The position numbers were made by a program, and so were the translations under genes. Under the pieces are notes generated by a model. It was not told the origin of the DNA, did no database searches, and worked only from the letters and a program-made list of their open reading frames with translations. From the NCBI RefSeq assembly GCF_900113955.1, contig NZ_FORH01000008.1:218383-282382 (forward strand): DNA of 64,000 nucleotides. The letters run 5' to 3'. The stretch comes from Celeribacter neptunius (GTDB taxonomy: Bacteria; Pseudomonadota; Alphaproteobacteria; Rhodobacterales; Rhodobacteraceae). Positions 18,418 through 26,513 of this stretch are shown piece by piece. Each line of letters begins with the position of its first letter. Positions within the stretch are counted from its first letter, which is position 1.

Positions 18418-19569
18418 TCAGTAGCCCTGCTGGTTCATCGCCACGAAATATCCGACGACAGCGGCAACGATCAGGCCGAGGATCACGGCAAAGGCAATCT
18501 TGACCGCGGAATAGGGGCGTTCGCCCTGGACCTGTCCGGTGCGGCCGTTGACGACGAAACGGTAGCTCTTGCCGCGAAACTTGTAGGCGGCGGTCCAGAC
18601 CGGCAGGAGGATGTGCTTATAGGTGATGTCGCCGTAGCGCGGGGTCATCTGATGGATGCGCTGGCGATCGCCCCCGATGTCGAATTTGATATCGCGGGTG
18701 ATGACCCGCTCCATCTGATCGCGGGCATGGGAAAACCCGCCATCGAGCGAGACGGTATAGGATTCGGCGCGATAGCCGGCGAGATAATCGGGGATATAGG
18801 GCTCGAGCGCAGCCAGATCCCAGGGCGCAAGCCCGCTGACATATTTGACCGGCAAGGCGGAGCTGGCAACGACCAGCACATCGTCGAAAAACCGCGCGAC
18901 CTGGCCACGGACGCGGCGCCATTTGGTCCGGCGGCGGCGCTGGGTTTTACCGTTGACCTGTACGGTGGTGTAATAGTCCGTGCCGCGCTCGCCGGAATAC
19001 TCCGTTTCGGTCTGGGCGTCGAAGGTCCAATATGGCATGTAGATGCCGTTCAGCTTGCGCCCCTTGCGGGCATATTGCTTGAGCGCGTTGGGCGCGAACC
19101 AGAGCTGTCCGAGCCAGTCGTTCATCGCCTGATGGGCGCGTTCTTCGGACATGGCAAAGGGCAGCACGCCCTGCGGCTTGATCTGACGATGCGCGCCGGT
19201 GTCGGTGACCACGGGGGTCGCGCAATAGGGGCATTCCGTGGCGTGGACCGTGTCGTCGAGCGTGAGCCGCGCGCCGCAATTGGGGCAGGTGGTGGTGCGC
19301 ACCTCTTCGGTGACCGGCGCGGTCTCCGGGGCGCCCTCGAGGGCGAGCTGAAACAGGTCACCGTGATGCAGATGGCCGGGGGCGCGGGCGGCGTCGAAAT
19401 CCATTTCGCGCGGCGGCATGGCGCCGCCGGTCTCGATGGTCTCATGGGCGCCGCAATGGGTGCAGACAAGATCGCCCCGCTCCGGATCGAAACGCATGTC
19501 CGCCCCACAGGCGGTACAGGGGAAACGATGGTCGTCCGAAAGGGCGGAGTTCTTTTCGTTCGGAGCCAT
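18418..19569 (-). CDS. Zinc-ribbon membrane protein of unknown function
   Basis: A 383-residue protein with paired zinc ribbons: CTACGADMRF...CTHCGAH (residues about 18-41) and CPNCGARL...CPYCATPV (about 94-116). A long soluble domain with a K-x-I-YMPYWTFDAQTE motif follows. A single C-terminal transmembrane segment (IAFAVILGLIVAAVVGYFVAM) ends the protein. It would be anchored by the C-terminus with the ribbons in the cytoplasm. Such proteins are sometimes mislabelled as primosomal or helicase-like because of the zinc fingers; no helicase motifs are present. It is divergent from the first CZB gene across only 72 bp. The SPFH and TelA genes on the same strand make a membrane-stress role plausible, as inference only. 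Confidence 0.7.
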   Translation of the reverse strand: MAPNEKNSALSDDHRFPCTACGADMRFDPERGDLVCTHCGAHETIETGGAMPPREMDFDAARAPGHLHHGDLFQLALEGAPETAPVTEEVRTTTCPNCGARLTLDDTVHATECPYCATPVVTDTGAHRQIKPQGVLPFAMSEERAHQAMNDWLGQLWFAPNALKQYARKGRKLNGIYMPYWTFDAQTETEYSGERGTDYYTTVQVNGKTQRRRRTKWRRVRGQVARFFDDVLVVASSALPVKYVSGLAPWDLAALEPYIPDYLAGYRAESYTVSLDGGFSHARDQMERVITRDIKFDIGGDRQRIHQMTPRYGDITYKHILLPVWTAAYKFRGKSYRFVVNGRTGQVQGERPYSAVKIAFAVILGLIVAAVVGYFVAMNQQGY

Positions 19570-19641
19570 TTTTACCTCTATTTAACAGGGACGTGGCAAG
19601 ACATGCGGCGATTCAGTTCAGTGCATAGGAGAAGGGGTAAC

Positions 19642-20052
19642 ATGGCTGTAGCATCTAGCAGAAGCGAGACACAAATTCGCGATGCAATTTGTGCCCATGG
19701 GGACTGGCGTCGCGCGCTTGACAAGAGCATCGATCATGGGGTTCTCGACAAGTCGGCCGCAGAGATTGCAGACAATACGCAATGTGCGTTTGGCCAATGG
19801 CTGACTGAGCTGGAAGGGGAGCAGCAGGCGGGCAGCCCGTCGATGCAAAAACTCGAGATGGTGAAGCGTATTCACGCCCGGTTTCACACCGAAGCGGGAC
19901 AAATCGCCCATGAGGTCGAGCTGGGAAACCACGCTGAGGCCCGCAAGATTTTCGATGACAATCATTTCCGGCGGGTGACCAATTCGCTGGTGCTCAATCT
20001 GCATGATTGGCGCAAGGATTTCCCCAGTGCTTTGGGCGCCTCGGGCGCATAG
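19642..20052 (+). CDS. Stand-alone CZB (chemoreceptor zinc-binding) domain protein, copy 1
   Basis: A 136-residue protein made almost entirely of one CZB domain. The putative zinc ligands are His in CAHGDWRRAL, Cys in TQCAFGQWL and the His pair in IHARFHTEA, matching the known H...C...H...H set. The C-terminal NSLVLNLHDWRKDF is shared with the three downstream paralogues. The start ATG 19642 follows AGGAGAAGGGG; a much longer open frame upstream is antisense to other genes and was not used. It is the most divergent of the four: it lacks the extra Cys four residues before the ligand Cys. It may sense zinc or oxidants (hypochlorite-type Cys chemistry is known for CZB), but no output domain is attached. 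Confidence 0.8.
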   Translation: MAVASSRSETQIRDAICAHGDWRRALDKSIDHGVLDKSAAEIADNTQCAFGQWLTELEGEQQAGSPSMQKLEMVKRIHARFHTEAGQIAHEVELGNHAEARKIFDDNHFRRVTNSLVLNLHDWRKDFPSALGASGA

Positions 20053-20078
20053 GACGGCGCGGGCGGGGCCGGTGCCTG

Positions 20079-20546
20079 TCATGTGAGCTCCGCCTGTTCG
20101 AACCCGACCACCTGCGCGATCTGATCCCGGGTCGGGCTGGTGAAGCGCAACACCAGACAAAACAGGGCCACGCCGATGCCATCCCGGGTGAGACGCCCGG
20201 TGATGGTGGCGGCTTTGCCCTCGGAGACGATCTGGGTCACGGTCACGCTGACCGGCGCGGTGATCCCCGGCATCGCGGCCAGAATTTCGGCCCGGCCCAC
20301 CATGCTGTCGTGGCCGGTGCGGTCCCAGCTCGCCGTTTCCGACAGGCTGGACGGGGCCAGGGTTCCGATACCAAGAAAGGCCAGCGCCATGTCGATCATG
20401 GGCTGCTCCGTCGCGTCGGGCCGCAGATCGGCGGCGTAGCGCAGGCGGGTTTGCGGGGCGGGTGTGATCGCGTCTGATCCCTGGCTGATCTCGGGTTCCT
20501 CCCGCTGTTTATCACCGGTTAAGTGGTTGCCAATACCCTCTGCCAT
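20079..20546 (-). CDS. Hypothetical protein, possibly NTF2/SnoaL-like
   Basis: About 155 residues from ATG 20546. I do not recognise a family with certainty. A phrase such as SMVGRAEILAAMPGITAPVSVTVTQIVSEGKAATITGRLTRD resembles the beta-strand part of SnoaL/NTF2-like polyketide-cyclase folds, where a small cone-shaped pocket binds a ligand. No signal peptide or membrane segment is seen. It lies on the minus strand between CZB copies 1 and 2, convergent with copy 1 (27 bp apart) and divergent from copy 2 (43 bp). A shorter version starting at the internal Met of MIDMALAFLGIG is possible. Confidence 0.55.
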   Translation of the reverse strand: MAEGIGNHLTGDKQREEPEISQGSDAITPAPQTRLRYAADLRPDATEQPMIDMALAFLGIGTLAPSSLSETASWDRTGHDSMVGRAEILAAMPGITAPVSVTVTQIVSEGKAATITGRLTRDGIGVALFCLVLRFTSPTRDQIAQVVGFEQAELT

Positions 20547-20589
20547 TAAACTTGGTGTCTGAACCCTCTTTTGGCGAGGTATGTGAGCG

Positions 20590-21000
20590 ATGCGAGAGAT
20601 CCTGGGGAAAGATGGCGACAGCCGGTTGCGGGATGCGATTTGCGGCCATGTCGATTGGCTGCGCAAATTTCAGGTCTGTATCGAAAAGGGGGCGCTCGAT
20701 CGCAGCGCCCATGACATCTCCTGTCACAACAAATGTGATTTCGGGAAATGGCTGGAAACGCTGGCCGTCGATCCCTCGGATCCGACCTTGCAGAAATTCG
20801 GCATTATCGACGGGCTGCACCGGCGTTTTCACAGCCAGGCCGGAGACATCGCCCACAAGATCGAAGCCGGGTTGCAGCAGGAGGCGCAGGAGGCTTTCAG
20901 CTCCAAGTCGTTCCGGCGGATGACCCATTCTCTGGTCCTCAATCTCCACGATTGGCGTCAGGATTTCAAAGCCTCAATGACCCCAGGCGATTCGCTGTAA
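20590..21000 (+). CDS. Stand-alone CZB domain protein, copy 2
   Basis: A 136-residue CZB protein. Ligands: His in CGHVDWLRKF, Cys in HNKCDFGKWL and the His pair in LHRRFHSQAG. It shares the AICGHVDWLR opening and the HSLVLNLHDWRQDFK ending with copies 3 and 4. A second Cys (SCHNKC) sits four residues before the ligand Cys, also in copies 3 and 4. No transmembrane or catalytic domain is present. Stand-alone CZB proteins could act as soluble zinc or redox sensors that bind partners such as chemoreceptors or diguanylate cyclases. This is inference. Confidence 0.82.
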   Translation: MREILGKDGDSRLRDAICGHVDWLRKFQVCIEKGALDRSAHDISCHNKCDFGKWLETLAVDPSDPTLQKFGIIDGLHRRFHSQAGDIAHKIEAGLQQEAQEAFSSKSFRRMTHSLVLNLHDWRQDFKASMTPGDSL

Positions 21001-21170
21001 CCGTTGCCCCGATCCCCGCTCGGTTCGGGACCGAGGCCTGTATTGCCTGGGCACGCGGTTTTGCGATGGTCTTGCCGCGGCTTTATGCGTCCTCTTTTTC
21101 ACCTTCTCTTTCCGCCTTCTCCTTTCGCAATATGCGATCTCGCTTGGCATGTTTACGTAGGGTTAAGTGC

Positions 21171-21186
21171 CGCACCCTAGGGTGCG
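21171..21186. promoter_or_regulatory. Perfect 16-bp palindrome upstream of CZB copy 3
   Basis: CGCACCCTAGGGTGCG is perfectly self-complementary and lies 55 bp before the start of CZB copy 3, in a 240-bp gap. It could be an operator. The stop of copy 2 is 170 bp away and no T-run follows, so a terminator is less likely. Confidence 0.4.
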
Positions 21187-21240
21187 CGCGTAAGTCTCTG
21201 ACTTGCTTGTGAAATACTTTATTATGACGAGAGGGTTTTC

Positions 21241-21648
21241 ATGCCGCACCATGATCAAAACCACGTAACCCACCATGATGACAGCCAGATACGCGACGCG
21301 ATATGCGGTCATGTGGACTGGCTGCGAAAATTCGCCGTTTCGCTGGAGACCGGGAAGCTTGACAGATCGGCGCATGACATTTCCTGCGACGACCGGTGCG
21401 ATTTTGGCCAATGGCTGACGACACTGCGTGCCGATCCCAATGATCCGGCGATGGAAAAACTGGATGTCATCAAGGCGCTGCACAGCCGGTTTCATCGCTA
21501 CGCCGGCGAGATCGCGGGAAGGCTCGAAGCCGGGGAGAAAGAGAATGCGCATGCGCGTTTCACCTCTCCGGCCTTCAAACGGGTGACCAATTCTCTGGTC
21601 CTGAACCTGAATGACTGGCGACAGGATTTCAAACCGCTCATGGTCTGA
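21241..21648 (+). CDS. Stand-alone CZB domain protein, copy 3
   Basis: A 135-residue CZB protein with a His-rich N-terminal tail (MPHHDQNHVTHHDDSQ) that could add metal-binding capacity. Ligands: His in CGHVDWLRKF, Cys in DDRCDFGQWL and the His pair in LHSRFHRYAG. The extra Cys occurs as SCDDRC. It is separated from copy 2 by 240 bp carrying a perfect palindrome, so it may have its own promoter. A GAGAGGG ribosome-binding site precedes the start. Confidence 0.83.
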   Translation: MPHHDQNHVTHHDDSQIRDAICGHVDWLRKFAVSLETGKLDRSAHDISCDDRCDFGQWLTTLRADPNDPAMEKLDVIKALHSRFHRYAGEIAGRLEAGEKENAHARFTSPAFKRVTNSLVLNLNDWRQDFKPLMV

Positions 21649-21850
21649 GGCCGAAGGGCTGGCGGATTTGCCGGCGCTCGCCCCAAACCTGATTTGCCCA
21701 AACCTGATATGCCGACCCGGCAGGCGCGCCCGTCCTTGTGCTCGAGCGCGCCTTTGGCATGTCCGGGGTCCGGCGATTTGATTCAAATTTAACTGATCCC
21801 ATTCAACATGAAAGAACAGGAGGTCACGGGCCTCCCATCATGAGTGAAGG

Positions 21851-22261
21851 ATGAATGGTATGACGACCTCTGCAGAGACACATGACGACACCCATATTCG
21901 CGATGCGATTTGTGGCCACGTAGACTGGCTGCGCCACTTCAAGACCTGTATCGACAAGGGGCAGCTTGAGAAGGACTCCCATCACATTTCCTGTGACGAT
22001 CGGTGCGAATTCGGCAAGTGGCTGAAAACCCTTCCCTTCGAGTCCAATGATCCGATCATGCTGAAACACAGTGTCGTCGTCGGGCTGCATCGCCGGTTTC
22101 ACGCGGCGGCGGCCGAGATCGCGCGCAAGGTCGAGGCCGGGGATCGCGCCGCCGCGAGCGAGGATTACACCTCCCACGCCTTCAGGCGCCTGACCAACTC
22201 CCTGATCCTCAATCTGAACGACTGGCGTCAGGATTTCAAAAAGATGCAGGCCAAGCACTGA
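21851..22261 (+). CDS. Stand-alone CZB domain protein, copy 4
   Basis: A 136-residue CZB protein, very close to copies 2 and 3. Ligands: His in CGHVDWLRHF, Cys in DDRCEFGKWL and the His pair in LHRRFHAAAA. The extra Cys is present as SCDDRC. The start could be ATG 21851 or, three codons on, ATG 21860; GAAGGA precedes the first with spacing of only about 1 nt and the second with better spacing. It ends 19 bp from the convergent SPFH gene, closing the array. Confidence 0.82.
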   Translation: MNGMTTSAETHDDTHIRDAICGHVDWLRHFKTCIDKGQLEKDSHHISCDDRCEFGKWLKTLPFESNDPIMLKHSVVVGLHRRFHAAAAEIARKVEAGDRAAASEDYTSHAFRRLTNSLILNLNDWRQDFKKMQAKH

Positions 22262-22279
22262 AGCCGGGCGGAACCGATG

Positions 22280-23398
22280 TCACACCCCCGGCGGCGGGGG
22301 CGGCGGCGCAACGGTGAAGAGCTGTGCCAGCTCGGTGACATCCTCGGCCCGGAGCCAGCCATCCTGACCCGGGGTCCAGACGAAGCTCTCGCGTTTGAGC
22401 GCGCCTTTGGCGGCCATCTGGCCCATTTCGGCTTTGGAATACGGCCCTTTGGTCTCGCCATTCTCCGCCACATGCCAGACATGTTCGACCGGCGGGGGCG
22501 GCGGCGGTGTCTGTGCCGCAGGGGCGGCAGCTGCGGGACGCGCGCCCCAGGGGCCCATTTGGCTCTGCGTCGCCATGGCCATGCCCATGCCGGCGCCCAT
22601 GCCCGCCCCCATCGAGGATGCCATGGCGGAATTTTCCGCGCTCATGGCTTCGGCGGCGTTGAATTTCATGTAATTGTCGAGATTGCCGACGATGCCCATC
22701 GAGGTGCGTTTGTCCATCGCCGCCTCGACCGCTTCGGGCAGGCTGATGTTTTCGATGTAGAATTCCGGGATGGTCAGACCGTATTCGGCGACCACTTTCG
22801 AGATCTCTGTCGCCACCAGCTTGCCAAGATCGGCGGTATTGGCCGCCATATCGAGAACCGGAATGCCCGAGCCCGCGACGATGCGCGAAAACGCCTGGAC
22901 GATGATGTTGCGGATCTGGAACGAGATCTCGTCCATGGTGAATTCGCCGTCGGTGCCGACGATCTCGGTCAGGAACAGCGCCGGATCGGCGACCTTCACG
23001 GTGTAGGTGCCGTAGGCCCGAAGCCGCACCGGGCCAAACTCCGGATCGCGGCAGATGATCGGGTTTTTCGTGCCCCATTTCAGGTTGGCGAACCGCGTGG
23101 TGTTGACGAAATACACCTCGGATTTGAACGGCGAGCGGAAGCCGTGATCCCAATGTTGCAGCGTCGTCAGGATCGGCATGTTGTTGGTCTCGAGCATATA
23201 GAGCCCGGGGGTGAAGACATCGGCCAATTGCCCCTCATGGACGAACACCGCCGCCTGACCTTCGCGCACGGTGAGCTTGGCGCCGTATTTGATCTCGTGG
23301 CCCTCGCGTTCGAACCGCCAGACCATGGTGTCACGGCTGTCATCCACCCAATGGATGACGTCGATGAATTCACCAGAGAGAAAATCGAAAATACCCAT
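22280..23398 (-). CDS. SPFH domain protein with C-terminal GYF_2 domain
   Basis: A 372-residue protein of the YdjI-like SPFH (virion-core-like) family: MGIFDFLSGEFIDVIHWVDD, FEREGHEIKYGAKLTVREGQAAVFV and a long band-7/SPFH core (to about residue 225). A Gly/Met/Ala-rich linker, a proline-rich stretch and a GYF_2-type domain (HVWHVAENGETKGPYSKAEM, about residues 306-355) follow, with a second polyproline run at the end. SPFH proteins form membrane-associated scaffolds; GYF_2 domains often bind proline-rich partners. Its neighbours on this strand include TelA and XpaC, which commonly travel with SPFH and zinc-ribbon proteins in membrane-stress clusters. Confidence 0.85.
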   Translation of the reverse strand: MGIFDFLSGEFIDVIHWVDDSRDTMVWRFEREGHEIKYGAKLTVREGQAAVFVHEGQLADVFTPGLYMLETNNMPILTTLQHWDHGFRSPFKSEVYFVNTTRFANLKWGTKNPIICRDPEFGPVRLRAYGTYTVKVADPALFLTEIVGTDGEFTMDEISFQIRNIIVQAFSRIVAGSGIPVLDMAANTADLGKLVATEISKVVAEYGLTIPEFYIENISLPEAVEAAMDKRTSMGIVGNLDNYMKFNAAEAMSAENSAMASSMGAGMGAGMGMAMATQSQMGPWGARPAAAAPAAQTPPPPPPVEHVWHVAENGETKGPYSKAEMGQMAAKGALKRESFVWTPGQDGWLRAEDVTELAQLFTVAPPPPPPGV

Positions 23399-23413
23399 GG
23401 GGGCCTCCTTAAC

Positions 23414-24394
23414 TCAAAGATCCTCGCCCATCAGCTCGTAAGCGATCCGGGTCGCGATCGGGCGGGCAATTTCAGGGCGCATGCCGGGGGCAAGGCGCGG
23501 GTCGTAGAGAATGCGCAAGAGCAGCTCGTCATGGCGTGTCAAAAGCGCGAATTCCTCGTCATCGTTGAAAATCGTCGGCCGGGCATAGGGGCTGTCATTG
23601 GCCAGTCCCAGCCCCTGGGCGATTTCTTCGTGGAAGCAGGATTTGCGCAACAAGTCAGGATGTTCGGCGCGAATGATCGCCACGGCGGAGCGGTAAGCCC
23701 CGTCATCGGCCGGGTCCGAGGCCACGACCAGACAATAGGACGAGCGCGGCATGTTGACGACCGAGCGCACCGCATCCTGACCGATGCCGGGAATGAGCTG
23801 GGTGAGCCGCGGGCCGATGGCGCGGCGCTCATCCTCGTTGAGCACGAGCACGTGGAAATTCGCCCGCGACGATTGCGCAGATGACAGTGAGATGGAGTGG
23901 CCCGTGGCATTGGCGAGTCGGGACACCAGATGGTTGACCGTGGCGCGATCCGTGGCCTGTTTCTCCGGCGACACGGTGGCGCCGAACTCGAGGCCGATCC
24001 GCACGGGGACCTGCCAGCGATGCAGGTTCGCGGGGGTCACCTGGGCCACGAATTGGCCGTTGACCGAGGTATATTCGTCATTCAGCGCGATCGCGTCGAA
24101 ATTCGCCGCCAGTTGCCGGGCGGAATAGGGCGTGTCCGGTCCGCCGCCATCGGTGCGCAACAGGTCATTGGCCAGAAGATCGGCCTGCATCCGCGCATAA
24201 TAGCTCTCGAGCGCGAGGCTCACCTCGCTGCGTTGCGGGGGCACGGCGGCGATCGGTTGCGGCGCGGGCACTGTGGTCGGACGCGGGGTCGGCGCGGTGT
24301 CGGGGATCTGCACACAGGCGCTCAGCGCGAGGAAAGACCCCGCGCAGAGTGCAGCCCATCTGCTGGCCGACCTATGCCGTCCCGCGATCTTCAT
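23414..24394 (-). CDS. DUF2927 family lipoprotein
   Basis: A 326-residue predicted lipoprotein. The signal peptide ends in a lipobox (LALSAC, Cys at about 27), followed by a Pro/Thr-rich spacer. The body carries a DUF2927-type putative metalloprotease-like segment, with CFHEEIAQGLGLANDSPYAR (an HEE motif near residue 253) preceded by SYCLVVAS. The HE dyad resembles zinc-dependent protease helices. This is a suggestion and not established for the family. It overlaps the upstream telA stop by one base (ATGA-type junction), indicating an operon with telA and xpaC. Confidence 0.75.
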   Translation of the reverse strand: MKIAGRHRSASRWAALCAGSFLALSACVQIPDTAPTPRPTTVPAPQPIAAVPPQRSEVSLALESYYARMQADLLANDLLRTDGGGPDTPYSARQLAANFDAIALNDEYTSVNGQFVAQVTPANLHRWQVPVRIGLEFGATVSPEKQATDRATVNHLVSRLANATGHSISLSSAQSSRANFHVLVLNEDERRAIGPRLTQLIPGIGQDAVRSVVNMPRSSYCLVVASDPADDGAYRSAVAIIRAEHPDLLRKSCFHEEIAQGLGLANDSPYARPTIFNDDEEFALLTRHDELLLRILYDPRLAPGMRPEIARPIATRIAYELMGEDL

Positions 24395-25575
24395 CAGGAG
24401 GGAACGGCCGGCCCCGCCGCATTGGCAGAGGCTTTTGCCGAGGCCAGCGTATCGCGCAGATTGGCTTCCATGGTCTTGAGCTCGACCTCGGCCTCGGCGC
24501 GTTTGCGCTTGCCCTCATCGGCAATCTGCAGGCTTTCCTCGATCGTGGCGATCAGCTCGGCATTGGCGGTTTTCACCGCTTCGATGTCGAAGACGCCGCG
24601 TTCCATCTCCTCGCGCACCACCTTGTTGGCTTCGCGCAGGTTCTTGGCGTTGGCGGTCAGAAGCTCATTGGTGAGATCGGTCGCTTCGCGCACGGATTTC
24701 GCGGCCTCGGAGCTGCGCTGAATGGTCACCGCCTGCGCCAGCTGGGTTTCCCAGAGCGGCACGGTGTTAACGAGCGTCGAGTTGATCTTGGTCACCAAGG
24801 ATTTGTCGTTTTCCTGCACCAGACGGATCGAGGGCAGCGATTGCATGGTCACCTGACGGGTCAGTTTGAGATCATGCACCCGACGTTCGAGATCGTCACG
24901 CGCGGCGCGCAGATCGCGCAGCTCCTGCGCCTTGATCACCTGATCGGCTTCCGGCGCGGCATCGACGGCGGCGGCCAAGGCCGGGATGTCGGTCTCGTCC
25001 AATTCCTTGAGCTTCAGCTCGCCGGCGGCAATGTAGATCGCCAGCTCGTCGTAGAAGGTCAGGGTCTTTTCATAGAGCATGTCCAGCGACTTGATGTCCT
25101 TGAGCAGCTTGTGCTCATGGGTCAGCAGGTTGTCGGTGATCTTGTCGATCTGGCTCTGCACATCCTCGAAACGGGCGACGAATTTCGCCATCGGCGCGGC
25201 GCGGCCCAAAAGCTTTTCCCACCAGCTGCGCTCACGGCGCACGTCGAGCTCGGAGACCGAGAAACCGCGAATGGTGGTGACGATGGAACGCAGGCTGTCG
25301 CCCGCCGGCCCGACATCCTTGTTCTTCACATCCTGCAACATCGCCTGGCTGATTTCCTGCAGCTCGGCCTGCGCGGCAGAGCCGAAGCGCACGATCGAAT
25401 TGGTGTCGCCCATGTCGATCTCGGCCTTGGCCTTTTCGACCGCACCTGCGACCGGGGTCTCGGCCAGCGTCGCCGGGTCGAGCAATTCGCCCTTCGGTTC
25501 GGGCAGGACCGCGAGGGTCACTTCCTCGACGTCTTTCAATGCGGCTTCGGCCTGTTGGCGGATAGTATCGGACAT
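24394..25575 (-). CDS. telA: Toxic anion resistance protein, TelA family
   Basis: About 393 residues of mostly helical, coiled-coil sequence with the TelA pattern: SELDVRRERSWWEKLLGRAAPMAKFVARF, QSQIDKITDNLLTHEHKLLKDI and LDMLYEKTLTFYDELAIYIAAGE. TelA proteins are linked to tellurite and toxic-compound tolerance and are often paired with XpaC; the molecular activity is not known. ATG 25575 was chosen because AGGGGAA sits at proper distance before it; the longer frame from 25605 would overlap the xpaC stop. It is second in a minus-strand operon. Confidence 0.88.
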   Translation of the reverse strand: MSDTIRQQAEAALKDVEEVTLAVLPEPKGELLDPATLAETPVAGAVEKAKAEIDMGDTNSIVRFGSAAQAELQEISQAMLQDVKNKDVGPAGDSLRSIVTTIRGFSVSELDVRRERSWWEKLLGRAAPMAKFVARFEDVQSQIDKITDNLLTHEHKLLKDIKSLDMLYEKTLTFYDELAIYIAAGELKLKELDETDIPALAAAVDAAPEADQVIKAQELRDLRAARDDLERRVHDLKLTRQVTMQSLPSIRLVQENDKSLVTKINSTLVNTVPLWETQLAQAVTIQRSSEAAKSVREATDLTNELLTANAKNLREANKVVREEMERGVFDIEAVKTANAELIATIEESLQIADEGKRKRAEAEVELKTMEANLRDTLASAKASANAAGPAVPS

Positions 25576-25601
25576 AGTGGCTTCCCCTGATCCAAACTCG
25601 T

Positions 25602-26513
25602 TCATGACATGATTTTATCTTTGACGCCTTCACGCGCCAGACGATCGCGCAGCACTTCGATCTCGATGTCGAGGTCTGTTTTATCGTCCAAAAGCAACTT
25701 TTTATGACGGGCGTCGAAATTCGCTTCGAGATCGTCCAGAAGCGCGAACCAGTCCTGTCGCGCCTGGGCGTTGCGGCTCTTTGCCCAGAGATCGGCATAT
25801 TTCACCGTCGCATCGCGGGCACCCAGGAGATAAACGCCCAGGTATTTGCGCGCGGCGGTGAGATCGCGCGGGTCCTCTTCGACGGTGCGGAACATGGCGC
25901 GGGCGGTGGTGATGAACCTCTCCAGCCGGTCCTCGGCCTGGCGGTCGCCGGAGCGGTTGAGCGCCTCACGCATCGCCGACAGATGCGCCTCGGCCTCGTC
26001 CACCGCCTTGGCGACGCGGTCCTGCTGGAACAGGTCGATCTCGTCGAAACCTTTGTTCTTCAAAGGGTCGAGGCCGAAGGCGAGGCTGTGCAGAGCGACG
26101 CCGAGCACGGCGAAAATCACCGTCTCCAGCGGGCCCCAGCCGAACCAGCCAACGAGCCCGAGGCCAAGCCCGGTCAGAACCGAGCCGAAGATTTTGCGCG
26201 GGATTGCCGGGCGGCGCGAGACCTTGCGCGCCTCATAGGCTTCTTCCGCCTTGAGCCCTTCGCGGGTCAGGAAGGCGGCGCCAACGAGGCAGCCGAGCGC
26301 CACCAGATAGCCGGCCATGGTGACCGGCCCAGCGCCGAAGGCTTTCCAGGCCAGGGGCAGGGCGGCAAAGAACAACAGGTTCGAACGCGCGCCGACGCGC
26401 GACGGTTTCTTGCCGTCGAAAGGCCGCGCCGCAGGGGCGTTCACCGGCGCCTCGTCATCCGGGGAATAGGCGTCGCCTTTGGGGGAATAGGTGGAGCCGT
26501 AGCGCTTGGCCAT
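25602..26513 (-). CDS. xpaC: XpaC family protein (5-bromo-4-chloroindolyl phosphate hydrolysis family)
   Basis: A 303-residue membrane protein. A basic soluble N-terminus (about 45 residues) is followed by two hydrophobic pairs (LLFFAALPLAWKAFG, MAGYLVALGCLVGAAFL; then IFGSVLTGLGLGLVGWFGW, VIFAVLGVALHSLAFGL) and a helical cytoplasmic domain with conserved DRVAKAVDEAEAHLSAMREA. It is a canonical TelA partner. The historical hydrolase name comes from an expression phenotype and should not be read as a proven activity. Its ATG overlaps the stop of a 28-residue upstream frame by one base (TAATG). Confidence 0.85.
   Translation of the reverse strand: MAKRYGSTYSPKGDAYSPDDEAPVNAPAARPFDGKKPSRVGARSNLLFFAALPLAWKAFGAGPVTMAGYLVALGCLVGAAFLTREGLKAEEAYEARKVSRRPAIPRKIFGSVLTGLGLGLVGWFGWGPLETVIFAVLGVALHSLAFGLDPLKNKGFDEIDLFQQDRVAKAVDEAEAHLSAMREALNRSGDRQAEDRLERFITTARAMFRTVEEDPRDLTAARKYLGVYLLGARDATVKYADLWAKSRNAQARQDWFALLDDLEANFDARHKKLLLDDKTDLDIEIEVLRDRLAREGVKDKIMS

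Noticed and set aside
17437..19641. Plus-strand open frame that would make CZB copy 1 an 871-residue protein
   Set aside because: The part before 19642 is antisense to the fructokinase and zinc-ribbon genes and has shadow composition. The CZB protein has its own ATG and ribosome-binding site.
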